Below are positions 46,388 through 57,500 of a DNA stretch of 64,000 nucleotides, piece after piece; within the stretch, counting starts at the first letter, position 1, and every line of letters starts with the position of its first letter. The position numbers and the translations under genes are program-made. The notes beneath the pieces were generated by a model. It worked only from the letters and a program-made list of their open reading frames with translations, ran no database searches and was not told the DNA's origin. The stretch covers positions 2,728,001-2,792,000 of the forward strand of contig NGZR01000001.1 of NCBI GenBank assembly GCA_002197995.1, read 5' to 3'. The DNA is from Gaeumannomyces sp. JS-464 (Eukaryota; Ascomycota; Sordariomycetes; Magnaporthales; Magnaporthaceae).

Positions 46388-47374
46388 TTGCCCGTTAAGC
46401 ACGCCAAATATACTGTTCAGCTCGTCTCCTTGGGCGAGAAAGTGGCCTCTTTCCTATACATCTGTGGGCAGGGTGTCTCCCTCAGAGTCGCGGCCCACCT
46501 CTTTGGCCGCAGCCCGGGAACAACGCACCGGAACTTCCACGAGGTACTGCAGGTCATGATCGCCCTCCACGCCGCCTTTGTGACGTTGCCGGAGGTCTCC
46601 GACGTTTTCTGGCCCGATTGCAGGCGTCGGGAGGTCCGGGAGGCCTTTGCTGGGTGCCTGGGAGCCGTCGACGGGACCCTGATCAACGCCAAAGTCAGTG
46701 CAAATGCGGGAGTTGCATGGAGGAGTCGGAAAGGGCCTACCGCACAGAACGTTCTGGCGGCCGTAGATCACGGCGGGCGGTTCGTTTTCGTCATGGCAGG
46801 CGCTGAAGGCTCTATACACGACTCCCAATTGCTTAGGCGGGCCCAACAGGCCGGATTTCGAGTCCCGGAGGGTCATTTTTACCTTGGGGATGCCGGCTTT
46901 TTCCTCGGCACCGGGGTAATTACCCCTTACAACGCGACGAGGTATCACCTCCAGGAACAAGGCCTTGCCCGGCCGGAGACCCCGGCCGAGCTTTTTAACC
47001 TGCACCATGCAAAAATGCGTGTTGTTGTTAAAAGGTGCTTCGGCGATCTCAAAGGCCGCTGGAAGATCATTAGGGGCACGCCGCCCGATTACCGTATCCG
47101 CTCACAAGTCGATATCGTGTTGGCCGTTACGGGCCTGCATAACTTCATTTTAAAAAGGGAAGCCAGGGCATTTTTAACGTCCAATCCTGGCCCTGAACAA
47201 GCCAGAATTGATGGAAAAAATGCACTTCAAAGGGCTCGGGTTAAAAGGGAGGCTGTGAGGCGAGGGCGGGAAATGGGCACAACGCCCGCGTCTTGGATCC
47301 AGTACCGGGCCTCGATAGCCAATAGGTTATGGGACGACTACCAGGCTTACAAGGCTCGTAAGGAGACCCCGTAA
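46388..47374 (+). CDS. PIF/Harbinger-type DDE transposase, probably inactive
   Basis: DDE_Tnp_4-type nuclease that would cut and rejoin the element's ends. It begins without an ATG in frame (a TGA lies just upstream), so an N-terminal exon is missing or lost. Visible blocks: a helix-turn-helix-like part (VSLRVAAHLFGRSPGTTHRN), first catalytic Asp in CLGAVDGTLI, HDSQLLRR, second Asp in FYLGDAGFFLG, and the third-motif region VVVKRCFGDLKGRW. Family members have Glu-Arg in that last motif (typically VIERxFGxLK), whereas here codon 47030-47032 is AAA (Lys). GAA to AAA is one transition and would remove the third catalytic acid. The C-terminus (GLHNFI, then a basic tail) is complete, ending with TAA at 47374. 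The family call is firm; the inactivity is inferred from that residue. Confidence 0.9.
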   Translation: MPVKHAKYTVQLVSLGEKVASFLYICGQGVSLRVAAHLFGRSPGTTHRNFHEVLQVMIALHAAFVTLPEVSDVFWPDCRRREVREAFAGCLGAVDGTLINAKVSANAGVAWRSRKGPTAQNVLAAVDHGGRFVFVMAGAEGSIHDSQLLRRAQQAGFRVPEGHFYLGDAGFFLGTGVITPYNATRYHLQEQGLARPETPAELFNLHHAKMRVVVKRCFGDLKGRWKIIRGTPPDYRIRSQVDIVLAVTGLHNFILKREARAFLTSNPGPEQARIDGKNALQRARVKREAVRRGREMGTTPASWIQYRASIANRLWDDYQAYKARKETP

Positions 47375-47384
47375 CCTGCGTTCG

Positions 47385-47574
47385 ACTCGCCTCGACGAGG
47401 GCAATCGGGGGGAGGTTACAGCTTGTTAATTGGGTCATTGGTTTAAAAAGGGGGTTAGCCGAAAACGGCGACGTGGCAGTGGTTTTTATGGTAGGATCGA
47501 CAGGTTTAGCGTAGCAAAAAATGATTAATTCCATGCACCAAAGGTAGCGTTCGATTGCCCTCGTCGAGGCGAGT
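47385..47574. repeat. Internal 23-bp inverted repeat with 144-bp spacer
   Basis: 47385-47407 (ACTCGCCTCGACGAGGGCAA plus TCG) is the exact reverse complement of 47552-47574. It begins 11 bases after the transposase stop, between the two convergent genes of the Harbinger element. It could form a stem-loop acting as a 3' end or terminator for both genes, or be a nested small insertion. Confidence 0.85.
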
Positions 47575-48070
47575 TAAATGGTGCCTTTTTCGAAGGGAAC
47601 GGATAAAAATTAAGGTGGCGGCCGGCGATTAAATCAAGGGATCGTATTAGGCGTGCGTAAGCGTTGCCCATTTGGGTAACAAATGGGGTGGCGATCGTTT
47701 ATGCTGTGGGTTTTTTGGGTCCAGGTGGGTATCGCACCCCAAAAACGGCACCCCTCGAGCTTTGCCGGTCAACTTGCGGTAATTTTTCGCGATGATTCCG
47801 GCGTTTGTTCTCGTCGGGACTTGGTGCATTTTGATCGCCTTTTCGAGGCCAATTGAATGCCGTAACCTGCGGCCCGATTAACGTTGATTTCATCTATCTA
47901 AAAGCGAGTGGTGGTGTTTATAGTAACCTGCCCAATGGTAATCTCCGTGGTATCCAAACCTTCGACCCCAACGATATCCAAAAGAAAGACTAACAATAAC
48001 ACTCCCTTATAATTCCACCAAAATAGGCCGCCCGATTACGAAAATACCCTTATTCGAACCGCTTTGATCG

Positions 48071-49242
48071 CTACCACAAATCCAGCTCGTCGCTTTGCAC
48101 CAGATTCACTATCATCTCCCTGTCCTCGACGTCGCTCAACCACCAGTGAGCCATCCCTTCGTCCTTTTTAAAGGTCCGGATTAACTTCCGCTTGATCTCG
48201 CCCGATAAGTCGTCCCAGGGGTACTTCCGCAGTTCCTTTGCGGCTTGTATCCAGGGCTCGTGCCTCAGCCAACGCCTACAGGGCGCCCGGCCGGCCAGGG
48301 AGGACCTCGCACTTGAAGGGGTTGAGTCCCAGTCGGATCCGGATCCGGCCCGGGCCAACGTTCGTGCAGCCTCCAGAAGGCGATCTCCGACGTGCAACTG
48401 GGCCTCCGCTACTGTTAGGTGCCCGGACCTACCAGAGGGACGTCTCCCGCGGCCTCCCACGGCCTGCCGGCTTGGGGAACCTTGCTCGTCGCCTGGCGAG
48501 GCCCTTAAGCGTTGGGCGGCCGTAGCGATCTGTTCCCCTGTCGCCCAGTTACCTGCAAAGGCGGCCTCGTGAAGGTCCGGGCGGAAAAGAGGCCTTCTGC
48601 GCATCCAGCGGGCGGTAGGCCGGACCGCAAAAAACGCCTCCCAGGCTTGATCGCTGGCGAGATACAGTCCCGTGACCGGATCAACGGTAACCCCTGACCG
48701 CTTCCCAAAGTCTAGCCAGTCCTTGTACTGCGCCCGGAGGCTATTATACTTGTTTTTGACCCTCTCTGACCACCGGATACCGGGCCACAGGTTAGATAAG
48801 GCCTCTGCAACCTTTTTGAAGCACTTGGGCTGCCAGCCAGCGATCGCCGGATTCATTTTCCCCTGCCGGCCGGCCTCCGCGAGGGCCTCGAGGAAGGCCA
48901 AGAGCTGATCAGCGGTCCAGTCGTTCCGTTTGCGGCCCTCCTGGGAGGCCTGGGAGCCCCCTACGGAGTGCCCTGGGTCGTTTGCGAGGCTGCGGCAAGG
49001 GAGGGGGCCATGGAGGGTGCACGGGAGGGCGGAGGGGGCGACTCCGGGTCGTCAAAAGGGTCGTAAAAGTCGGCCCCCAGGCCCTCCGGCGAGGTTGCCG
49101 GGGTCCCCAGCGTGATCTGGGTGGCCGGAGGATCCTCCTCTTCCCCGGCAAAGGGCACGGGAGACGAGGGGGGCAAAGAGAGGGCGCGATTCTCGCGTTC
49201 CTGGCGCCGGCGCCGGATACGGAGGGACAGTTGACGAGGCAT
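48071..49242 (-). CDS. Myb/SANT-like DNA-binding protein of the Harbinger element (one frameshift)
   Basis: In PIF/Harbinger elements the second protein binds the element's ends and carries the transposase into the nucleus. The start is ATG 49242 (MPRQLSLRIRRRRQER), followed by a Pro/Ser-rich linker. Near 48961 the frame slips by one base, after QTTQGTP and before QASQEGRKRNDWTADQLLAF. The DNA-binding trihelix follows: DWTADQLLAFLEALAEAGRQ, then FKKVAEALSNLWPGIRWSER and VKNKYNSLRAQYKDWLDFG, with tryptophans spaced as in Myb_DNA-bind_3-type domains of fungal transposons. The C-terminal half contains a basic/Ser-rich region and a short conserved-looking end (AHWWLSDVEDREMIVNLV). The product would be about 390 aa. 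It is convergent with the transposase gene. Confidence 0.85.
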
Positions 49243-49726
49243 GGTAGCGGAAGTAGGGTTGGTAGGCAAAAAAAGGTTGTAGGTAATGTAGGTAGGTAGG
49301 TTGATCTCTGTAATACTATTTTTGTACTTGAATCCGAACTGCCAGAGGCTTCCCCTTATATACTACGAGAATCTCTGGCTTCTGGGCTCTCGAACGAGCC
49401 TATCGCCGGCCCCAGGGGCCCTTTAGATCCGCCAGAAGGTGAGGCTATTCCGGCCTGCTTTGACCCTGGATCACGGCGTTGCACGGGTCGTTGTTATTTT
49501 TGGGAATAGCTTCTATTTTGAACCTCTGCCCTTTGCTTTTTATAGATAGACGTTCCATGTCTCGTCTCGATGGGAATCCACCGAAAATCAGGCCCAAATA
49601 TACATAAACGGGCACAGGGCTACCCCGGGCGTTGTCTCCACGTCGAGAATTAAGCTTAAATCAGGTCAAAAAACCGGCCAGGGGGTCAAAAAACTAAAAA
49701 ACCATTTTGTATTGATCACGCCCTTA

Positions 49727-50981
49727 GTTAGCTACCTGAGAATCATCTTATAGCTTGATCCTTGCTCACGCTCACAGGCACCGGGACCTTGTGTCATTCT
49801 TGGAGATACATTCTTTGGCAATCTCATTCACAATTCTCTTGGTAGCGGAGTCATAATTATCCATTTGCAGGGCTTTTCTTAATCCCAGTATATCTTTTTC
49901 ATTGTAATTTAATATGGTCAAGAGTGTAACCGAAGAACCAGAGCCTTTGCAATGCTATTTCTAACATTGTCCAATGAAGACCTGATGACAGAACAAGGGA
50001 CGTCGATGTTTACCCAAGAAGGTGAAAAGGGTGAGACAGCAGAACCAACAGATCCTTTCCATACCTGGCACGCAGCCTAGGTACTCAGGGGATGAGAGAG
50101 CGCAAACTTGCGATAGAAATTGGTCAAGTGCCCTTCGATGCAAGGTGAAATGGTTAATGGTCTGTCTCCTGACATATTCATGTTGCTTCTGGTTCACGAT
50201 CGCTGATGGGCACCGATGCTAGGCTGGAGAGAACGTTGTTCACATGGCCGCCGTGAGTAGTCGGTTGCTGCCTGGAAATGGAGCTTCGCTTTTAGAGATC
50301 GACTTATAGTTTAACATGGGCCCTCGAAAATGAGCTGACAAAAACGACCGGAGGCATGTGAAATCTATTTGGGTTTCAAAGCCTAATTAGCCGGTGGGGC
50401 TACCCAGTCTTCGCGGCAGGCTCCCGGTGATGTGAACTACAAGCAACGGCAGATTAGCCTGGCTCCCGACGCTCCAAAGTACCTCTTCTCTTATAGAAAA
50501 ATGACAGATTGTTCACGGTGACTGGTGTTTGGCAGTCATCTATAAATTGAGGTATAGCTGAGCCGTCATTGCCCAGCATCTGTTTGTTCTCAAATCACGT
50601 AATCCAAAGCAGGATCACTAGCCACATGACTGATTGGTGAGGAGGTAGCGTGTGTACGTAGCGATTCTGCCAAGTAGCTGTGCCACTCCCCGCCCCTTTG
50701 TCTCGGCCCTTCACACGTTATCTTATGCTGTGTTACGCGAGATTCGACCTTTAAAGCCGAAGCCTGTCTTACGACCGAAGGTGCGTCGGGGTGTCGGGTT
50801 TTTACGAGCCCGGCTAAAATGCATACCACATGGGCCCCCATCTTCGTGCTTGTTTCTATTTTGCTAGTCCCGCAAGACCAACACAAACTTGTCAGCCAAC
50901 CTGCAGTGTTGCCCGCTTCACACCCATCCCAATTATCAGCCCACAAAAAATTGCACCCCAAGATATCGACATCCAATTACA
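49727..50981. other. Intergenic region, 1.25 kb
   Basis: No recognisable coding sequence on either strand. The right part holds the promoter and leader of the SDR gene. Confidence 0.5.
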
Positions 50982-52039
50982 ATGGGCGGTCTGATCGGAA
51001 TGCTGTACCGGCAGCTGGTATTCAAGCCCAAGCCGCTGCCCGAGATCGTCCGGCTGGATGGCAAAACGGCCATCGTCACGGGCGGGAACGCGGGGTTGGG
51101 CTTCGAGGCGGCCAAGGAGCTGGCCGCCCACGGCCTCGCGCGTCTGGTGCTGGCATCGCGCAGCGTGGCCAAGGGCGAGGAGGCGGCCGCCCAGATCCGG
51201 GCCGCCAGCCCTGGGGTGGCCGTCGAAGTGTGGGCGCTGGACCACGAGGACTTTGCGAGCGTGCACGCGTTCGGGCGGCGGGCGGCCGAGCTGCCGCGCC
51301 TCGACATCGCCATCCTCAACGCCGGCGTCAAGAACCTCAAGTTTGCGCTTTCCAAGACGGGCCACGAGTCCAACGTGCAGATCAACCATTTCGGCCCCGC
51401 GCTGCTGAGCCTGCTACTGCTAGGCCCGCTCAAGGCCACGGCGGCGGCGACGGGGGCGCCGTCGCGCCTCACCATCGTGTCGTCCGAGAACCACTTCCTG
51501 ACAAAGTTCAAGGAGCAGAGCGCGCCCAACACGCTGGCGCGCATGGACGAGGAGGACTCGTTCGAGCACGACGGCATGGACCGGTACAACGCCAGCAAGC
51601 TGCTCGAGGTCCTGTGGGTGCGCGAACTGTCGCCGCGGGCCGGGGAGGGGTCATCATCAACGCAGTGAATCCGGGATTCTGCGTCAGCGGCCTGCACCGC
51701 GGCCACGCCGAGGGCTCTCCTGTGATGGCCTTGAGATTCCTTGCTTGGACCCAGGCCCAGGGTGGCCATTGCCTGACCAACGCGGCGACCGACCACGTCA
51801 AATTCCCCGGGGCGTACCTCAGCGAGCAGAAAGTGACGGCGTAAGAACCTCCTTCCGCTACCGCATGCCGACGAACAAGCTTCGCTGACTTGCTAATTAA
51901 CCCACATAGGCCATCCGACTTCGTCAAATCCGCCGAGGGACAAAAGGTGGCGCGAAAGATCTGGGACGAGACGCTCGCGGTTCTGCGGGGCGCATTACCG
52001 GGGGTCGACTTGCTGGCAAACGTAAATGATCGGGCTTAA
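50982..52039 (+). CDS. Short-chain dehydrogenase/reductase (two exons, one frameshift)
   Basis: Rossmann-fold NAD(P)-dependent oxidoreductase of the retinol-dehydrogenase/WW-oxidoreductase-like type. The start is MGGLIGMLYRQL, preceded by CAATTACA. The cofactor loop is TGGNAGLG (TGxxxGxG) at residues 33-40, with LASRSVAKG after it; DIAILNAGV carries the NAG motif; the catalytic Ser is in LTIVSSEN and the catalytic pair is YNASK. The frame shifts by one base in the G4 run at 51647-51650, then continues as GGVIINAVNPGFC (the expected PG motif). Exon 1 ends at 51840, and the 69-nt intron GTAAGA..CATAG leads to exon 2, 51910-52039. The product is about 329 aa. Being next to an O-methyltransferase and a polyketide synthase, it is likely a tailoring enzyme of the same pathway; the substrate is unknown. 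Confidence 0.9.
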
Positions 52040-52266
52040 GGCTAGGCAGAGTACATCATGGAAGATCTTTAGGATGCAACGTAATTATTATTTCCTTTTC
52101 TTTCCCTCTTCCTCTTCCTTTTTTACGCAAAGTGCGCACGAAAGCGTACAAAAAATGTTATTTTATATCCACCTAATTGTTGGAGTCCGTCCGTTTCCTG
52201 GTGGTCAATTGCCATTTGCTACATACATCGATCAATCCATGGGTGAAAACAATGATAGACTCCTGA

Positions 52267-53732
52267 TCACTGTGCATTCAACACGATCTTAAGCAGCCCC
52301 ATGCTTCCATCCTTCGCGCTATGCACCTTGTCTACGACATACCGCGGGTCGGCAGCAGCAGCCAATGCCTTGAATTCGGCCAAGGTGCGCTGCTTAGCAC
52401 CCAACGCGATCATCATCAGCATATCGAACTGACGCATGCCACGCTCCTCATGCGCTGGGAGGAGACCCGGCTCTGGGATGATGGTGTCATTGACGAGCAG
52501 CGGCGTGCCCTGCGCGCAGCCCTCAAGGCCCGGGACAAAGGCCCGGAAGATGGAGATGACGTCGCGGTCGCACCAGTTGTGAGTGCACTGACGGATGAAA
52601 AAGGCCCCAATATCGGGGCCGGGCTGCTGCGGGTCGAAAAAGCTGTGCTGCTGGAACGAGATGCGAGATGCGATGGAACTGTGTTGCTGGCTAGAAAGAA
52701 GCTTCTTCCCCTGAGACAGCATATTTGCCGAGTTGTCCTGAACTCGAAACTCCAGGTGCGGGAACATCTGGATAGACAAGGGATGTTGGTCAGTACCTAA
52801 TGCCGAGATCAGGGGATGGGAGGCAGATCTTTAACTCTTACATGGGCGAGGGCCATGGAAATATGCCCGCTGCCCCTCCAACATCTATAACCTTGCCTTT
52901 GAGCTGCGCCCAGTCAAAGCCCGTGACAAGCTCACTAATCTGTCGATCAACTAAAGCACCAAAGGTTGCCAGGCATGGAGGACGGGGAGGCATGGCTCGC
53001 GGACTTACCAGATGTGGCGCCATCCATAGCTTTGGCAAAGCGAGCTGCGAGTTCTGGGTTCTGACCGTAGTACTCGAACAGCGGGAGCCCGTGTCGGAAG
53101 TTAAAGGGCGAATGTTGGGCGTCGGACTCGTGAGGCATGGCCTTGATGGCGTCGGCCGACGAGCTAGCTGCCTGCCACATCTCGTCCAGCATGTACTGTC
53201 CGGCGCAGCGCAGGGGCTCGTCTCGTTTGAACAACAGCGAGGCCGCCGAGTGGGCAAAGAAACCTGGGCGGGATTGGCGGAACACGCGGTGGGTAGCCAG
53301 CATGCCCATTACGCGAGCGGCTCGGTCCGCATCCATGCTCGTGCTCGCGGCCAGGTCCTGGGCCGAGATGTCGCCAGTGTCCGGGACGGCATCGTAGAAG
53401 CCCAGCTCGAACGCAATCTGCAGGGCTGCAAGGTCGTTGCCCATGCAGCAGAGCGTCCGCACCATGCCTCTGGGCCCGCTGACCAGACGCTGGAGGTCGT
53501 CAAGCGAGGCCAGGAGCGGCCTTTGAAGATCGCGGAACTCGGGCGTGTCGGGTGGCTCACTCGACTCGGGTTCAAAGCCCAGCGCCCCGTGTCCGGTGGA
53601 GTCGAGGTAGTCAACAAGACGGGTGGTCTCGTCGAGGAGAGCCCTCGCGCGCCTCAACAGATCTTTGTTGCTGCCTGCCATTTTGCCATGTGCGGCCTTG
53701 TCTGTTGTCGCGTCAGAAACCGTTGTTGCCAT
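52267..53732 (-). CDS. SAM-dependent O-methyltransferase (three exons, one frameshift)
   Basis: Plant/fungal COMT-like fold as in sterigmatocystin 8-O-methyltransferase. Exons are 53732-53009, 52950-52842 and 52767-52267; the introns are GTAAGT..TTTAG and GTAAGA..TCCAG. The N-terminal dimerisation helices include ALQIAFELGFYDAVPDTG and the winged-helix part ARVMGMLATHRVFRQ. The SAM-binding loop (VIDVGG, then SGHISMAL) is read correctly only if a one-base loss in the C4 run at 52873-52876 is allowed for; as written the exon ends in a spurious stop. The catalytic His region is CTHNWCDRD, and ERGMRQFDMLMMIALGAKQR is the typical C-terminal block. The product is about 444 aa. It is divergent from the polyketide synthase, sharing an 0.8-kb promoter, so methylation of the polyketide is likely. 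Confidence 0.9.
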
Positions 53733-54254
53733 ATTGGTGATGTGCTTGTCATTTTGTTAAGCCTGTTATATCCCACAGTCGCGGCTCGGATGTGATGTAT
53801 CGGTGCTTAGCGACCCGGAATTCACTGCTCCGGGTTTCTGCAGCCGCCGAGCTCCATACCGGGTCCACACACTGGCATCCGCGTCGGCTTTAATGCCGGC
53901 GTTGGAATTCTATGTTACACTCATCCCACGTAAGCCGGCCGAAAGCCTACTCCGGGCGTTCAACCAACACCTGACGTCTTAGGGCTGAGGCCGGTGCTGG
54001 TGTTACCGGGTTAGGCAGGTTGCAAGTTGGCCTCGAGAGATAAGGTAGGTAATCTTGCCGAAAGGTTGGTTGGTGCAACTGCAATGTGATGTTCAGGTGC
54101 GAGCATCGGGGGAGGTTCGCAGCCAAGAGCTGATACTCACTTTTCCAACTCTCCCGCATGCGAAAATTCTATCCCCATTCGTCCCAGCCGCTCGCCCAAG
54201 GCAGTAAGGAATCCGGGCACCTCAGTAAAGTCCGAGGTCTCCGATGTGAGTAGA

Positions 54255-54296
54255 TACCTAGGTAGGTAGGCAGGCAGGTACCTAGGTAGGTACCTG
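54255..54296. repeat. GGTA/CCTA-rich short repeat
   Basis: A 42-bp run of GGTA, GGCA and TACC units that is partly self-complementary (TACCTAGGTA and GGTACC), about 55 bases upstream of the synthase TATA box. It could be a microsatellite or a cluster of regulator sites. Confidence 0.8.
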
Positions 54297-54350
54297 TAGA
54301 TATCTTTTAATGCATACGGGGAATGTCTGATCAACGGACATCTAGGTGCG

Positions 54351-54357
54351 TATAAAG
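54351..54357 (+). promoter_or_regulatory. TATA box of the polyketide synthase
   Basis: TATAAAG, 199 bases before the ATG at 54550; good motif and spacing for a fungal biosynthetic gene. Confidence 0.55.
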
Positions 54358-54549
54358 CATCCATATAGCAGTCGGTGTCGATTTCTTTCTTCGTGGTGGA
54401 GGGAGCAGGGTGATCTGATAGCCCCTGAACGATCCTGGCTTTATCAGCTCAGCCTACTCAAGATTTGCCCAATTCCCCTTTCTATCGCCCGAATAGTGGA
54501 AGCCATCGTGACTGGTGGCGAGTTCGGATCAAAGGAGCCATCTGAGAAC

Positions 54550-57500
54550 ATGTTCAGGACGTCAAGCCAGTTTGAGGCTTCTGGCGCTATCGAGCCTGTG
54601 GCCATAGCAGGACTTGGTATGTGCCCAGCTAACTATATCGATTGCGTCATGAGCTTACCGCGGTTTAAAATCCAGGCTGCCGGTGGCCTGGCGGCGTGCG
54701 TGATCTCCCTGGACTATGGGAGCTGTTGCGCAACAAACGGTCGGGTTACAAACCATGGAGCCAGCCACGCTTCGACCTTGAGGGTTTCCACCACCAAAAC
54801 CCCAACCGCCCGGGCACGACGGCCACCGAGGGTGGGTTCCTGCTGGATGAGGACGCGCGGCTGTTTGACGAGGCCTTTTTCGGCATGACGTCGCGCGAGG
54901 TCGAGACCATGGACGTGTCGCAGCGGAAGTTGCTTGAAGTCGTGTACGAAGCCTTCGAAAGCGCGGGCGTGCCGTGGGAGAAGTTCTCAGGCTCGCGTAC
55001 CGGTGTTTACGTGGGAAACTTCAGTCTCGATCAGGTGCTGGTGCAGACGCGCGATACGGACCACGTGCGGCCCTACGCCACTACGGGCATGAGCATCAGC
55101 TTGCTGAGCAACCGCGTCTCGTACATATTCAACCTCAAGGGGCCCAGCGTCACCCTTGATACAGCCTGCTCGTCGTCCATGTACGCTCTCCACATGGCGG
55201 TGGCAGCGCTGCGCAACGGCGATTGCGATGCGGCCATCGTCGCCGCCTCCAACTGGATCATGGACCCAGGCCTGCAGCTGATGATGTCCAAGCTGGGCGC
55301 ACTGTCGCCGACTTCGACGTGCCACACCTTCGACGCCGCTGCCGATGGCTATGCGCGCGGCGAGGGCTTTGCGGCGCTGTACCTCACGCGGGCCTCGGTG
55401 GCCGCCAAGGAGAGCCTCCCGATCCGTGCGTTTGTTCGCGGCACGGCAATTAACGCAAACGGACGCACGGGAGGCATCACGCACCCTTCTGCTGTCGGCC
55501 AGGAGGCAGTCATCCGGAAGGCGTACGAGAACGCAGGCAACCTGGACCCTGCGAACACTTCCTTCTTCGAGTGCCACGGGACCGGGACGCCCGTTGGTGA
55601 CCCCATCGAGGTCGCAGCCATCGGAAACATCTTTGCTCCCCTCCATGCAGACGGAGAACTGCTGCCCATTGGCTCAGTCAAGACCAACTTGGGCCACACG
55701 GAGTCGGCGAGCGCCTTGGCCGGTATCATGAAGGTCCTGCTGGCGCTTGACAAGGGTGTCATCCCTCCCAGCATCGGCGTTAACACACTCAACCCGAAAA
55801 TTGACTTTGCCGGCGCAAAGGTGCGCGTACTCACCGAAAATACACCGTGGCCGGCCGGGAAAATGCGTCGAGCGAGTCTGAACAGCTTTGGCTACGGCGG
55901 CGCTAACGGCCACTGCATTGTCGATCACGTCGAGAACGTCATGCCAGGTTACATCAAGCCGGGGTTGGCGGGCGCCCTGGATGCTAATGGGCATACCAAT
56001 GGCAAAAACCAGGCCAATGGTCATAACGGAAGCAACGGAAGCAACGGCACTAGCGGGGGCAATGGCACCAACGGCAACTCGAACGGCCACCAGGTCCTCT
56101 ACTCCCCGTCGCTGTCTCCTGCCGCTCGTGTCCAGAGAGCCGACGCAGAGACCCGTCCTCGAGTGCTCCTTCCCTTCTCTGCGCACAAGGATGCATCCTT
56201 GCGTCTCAACATGGCTGCCCTGGCCGACTACATGTCATCGCAGGAATTCTCATTCGCTGATGTGGCCTACACGCTGGGCTCCAAGAGATCCAGGTTCGCC
56301 CAGCGGGCGTGCTGCATAGTATCGGCCCGAAATGCGGCCGGCGACATCCTTCAAGCCCTCGAGGAGGATTCAGGGCTTACCATCACCATCACCACCAGCC
56401 CGGCACAGCCCAGCGACTTCCTGGGCTTCGTCTTCACGGGCCAGGGGGCTCAATGGCCGGCTATGGGTGCGGAGCTGTTTCAGTACGCTGCTTTCGCGAG
56501 CTCCATCGACCACATGGACCACGTGCTGGGCGCCCTGTCCCCATCTCCCGAATGGACCATTCGGGAGGTGCTGACGGGCAGCGAGCCTCAGCGCGTGCTC
56601 CTGCCCCAGGTCTCCCAGGCAGTCTGCACCGCCGTCCAGGTCGCCCTCGTGGATCTTCTGCGCTGCTGGGGCGTCACTCCCGCCGCTGCGGTAGGACATT
56701 CGTCGGGTGAGATGGCGGCTGCTTATGCCGCGGGACGCATCTCAGCAGCGGAGGCCATTGCAGCTGCATACTTTCGCGGCGTCGCCGTCTCCAAGAACCA
56801 ACGCGACGGCGCAATGGCTGCCGTGGGCCTTGGCCCCGAGGATGTTCTGCCATACCTCGAGGGCGCCGAGGGCAAGATCCACATCGCAGCCAATTAACTC
56901 TCCCCAAAGCGTCACGCTGTCAGGCGACGCAGAGGTCGTGGACCAAGCAGCTACAAGGCTTGCCAAGGCAAACATCTTCACTCGCAAGCTCGACACGGGC
57001 GGAAATGCCTATCACTCGCATCACATGCGAGCTTTAGGGGGGTTCTACGAAGGGGAGCTGGCCGACAGCCTCCATCAGCTAAAAGAAAAGGGGCTCGCAG
57101 GCAAAAGCCCCTTGCTCCCAAAGATTCCATGGTACTCGTCGGTGTACCCGCACAAATCGGACGTCGAGGTGTCGCCTGCGTACTGGCGCGCCAATCTCGA
57201 ATCCCCAGTGCGATTCTCCGAGGCTGTGACTAGGCTGGCTGGGGATAACCTGGAGAAGCTTGCACTTATCGAGGTGGGGCCACACCCAGCCCTCAAAACA
57301 CCAGTCAGCCAGACCTTGCAGGCAGTTGGCAGCGCTGCAGCCTCGTCGGTCACATACTCCTCCTGCTTGCGTCGCAAAGAGGATAGCCAGGTGACAATGC
57401 TGCGGCTGGCCGGACGCTGTTGGCTGGAACCACTCCGGACTGGACCTGAGCGCCGTGAACTCGACCGATGGCAGAGACTGCTCTGGCAACCCAGAGCTCG

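Larger units (their letters stand above)
46041..49723. mobile_element. Complete PIF/Harbinger DNA transposon (3,683 bp)
   Basis: Perfect 35-bp terminal inverted repeats (46041-46075 and 49689-49723, opening GGGCGTGATCAATACAAAAT) bound the element. TTA at 46038-46040 and 49724-49726 is the 3-bp target duplication expected for PIF/Harbinger. Inside are a DDE transposase (plus strand) and a convergent Myb/SANT-like gene (minus strand), the classic two-gene layout. Perfect TIRs indicate a recent insertion, but both genes carry defects: the transposase has no start codon and a changed catalytic residue, and the Myb gene has a frameshift. Confidence 0.93.
53733..54549. promoter_or_regulatory. Divergent promoter between O-methyltransferase and polyketide synthase
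   Basis: An 0.8-kb region without genes separates the two divergent starts. It contains a GGTA-rich repeat (54255-54296) and a TATA box for the synthase. Shared control of both genes is inferred. Confidence 0.55.
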
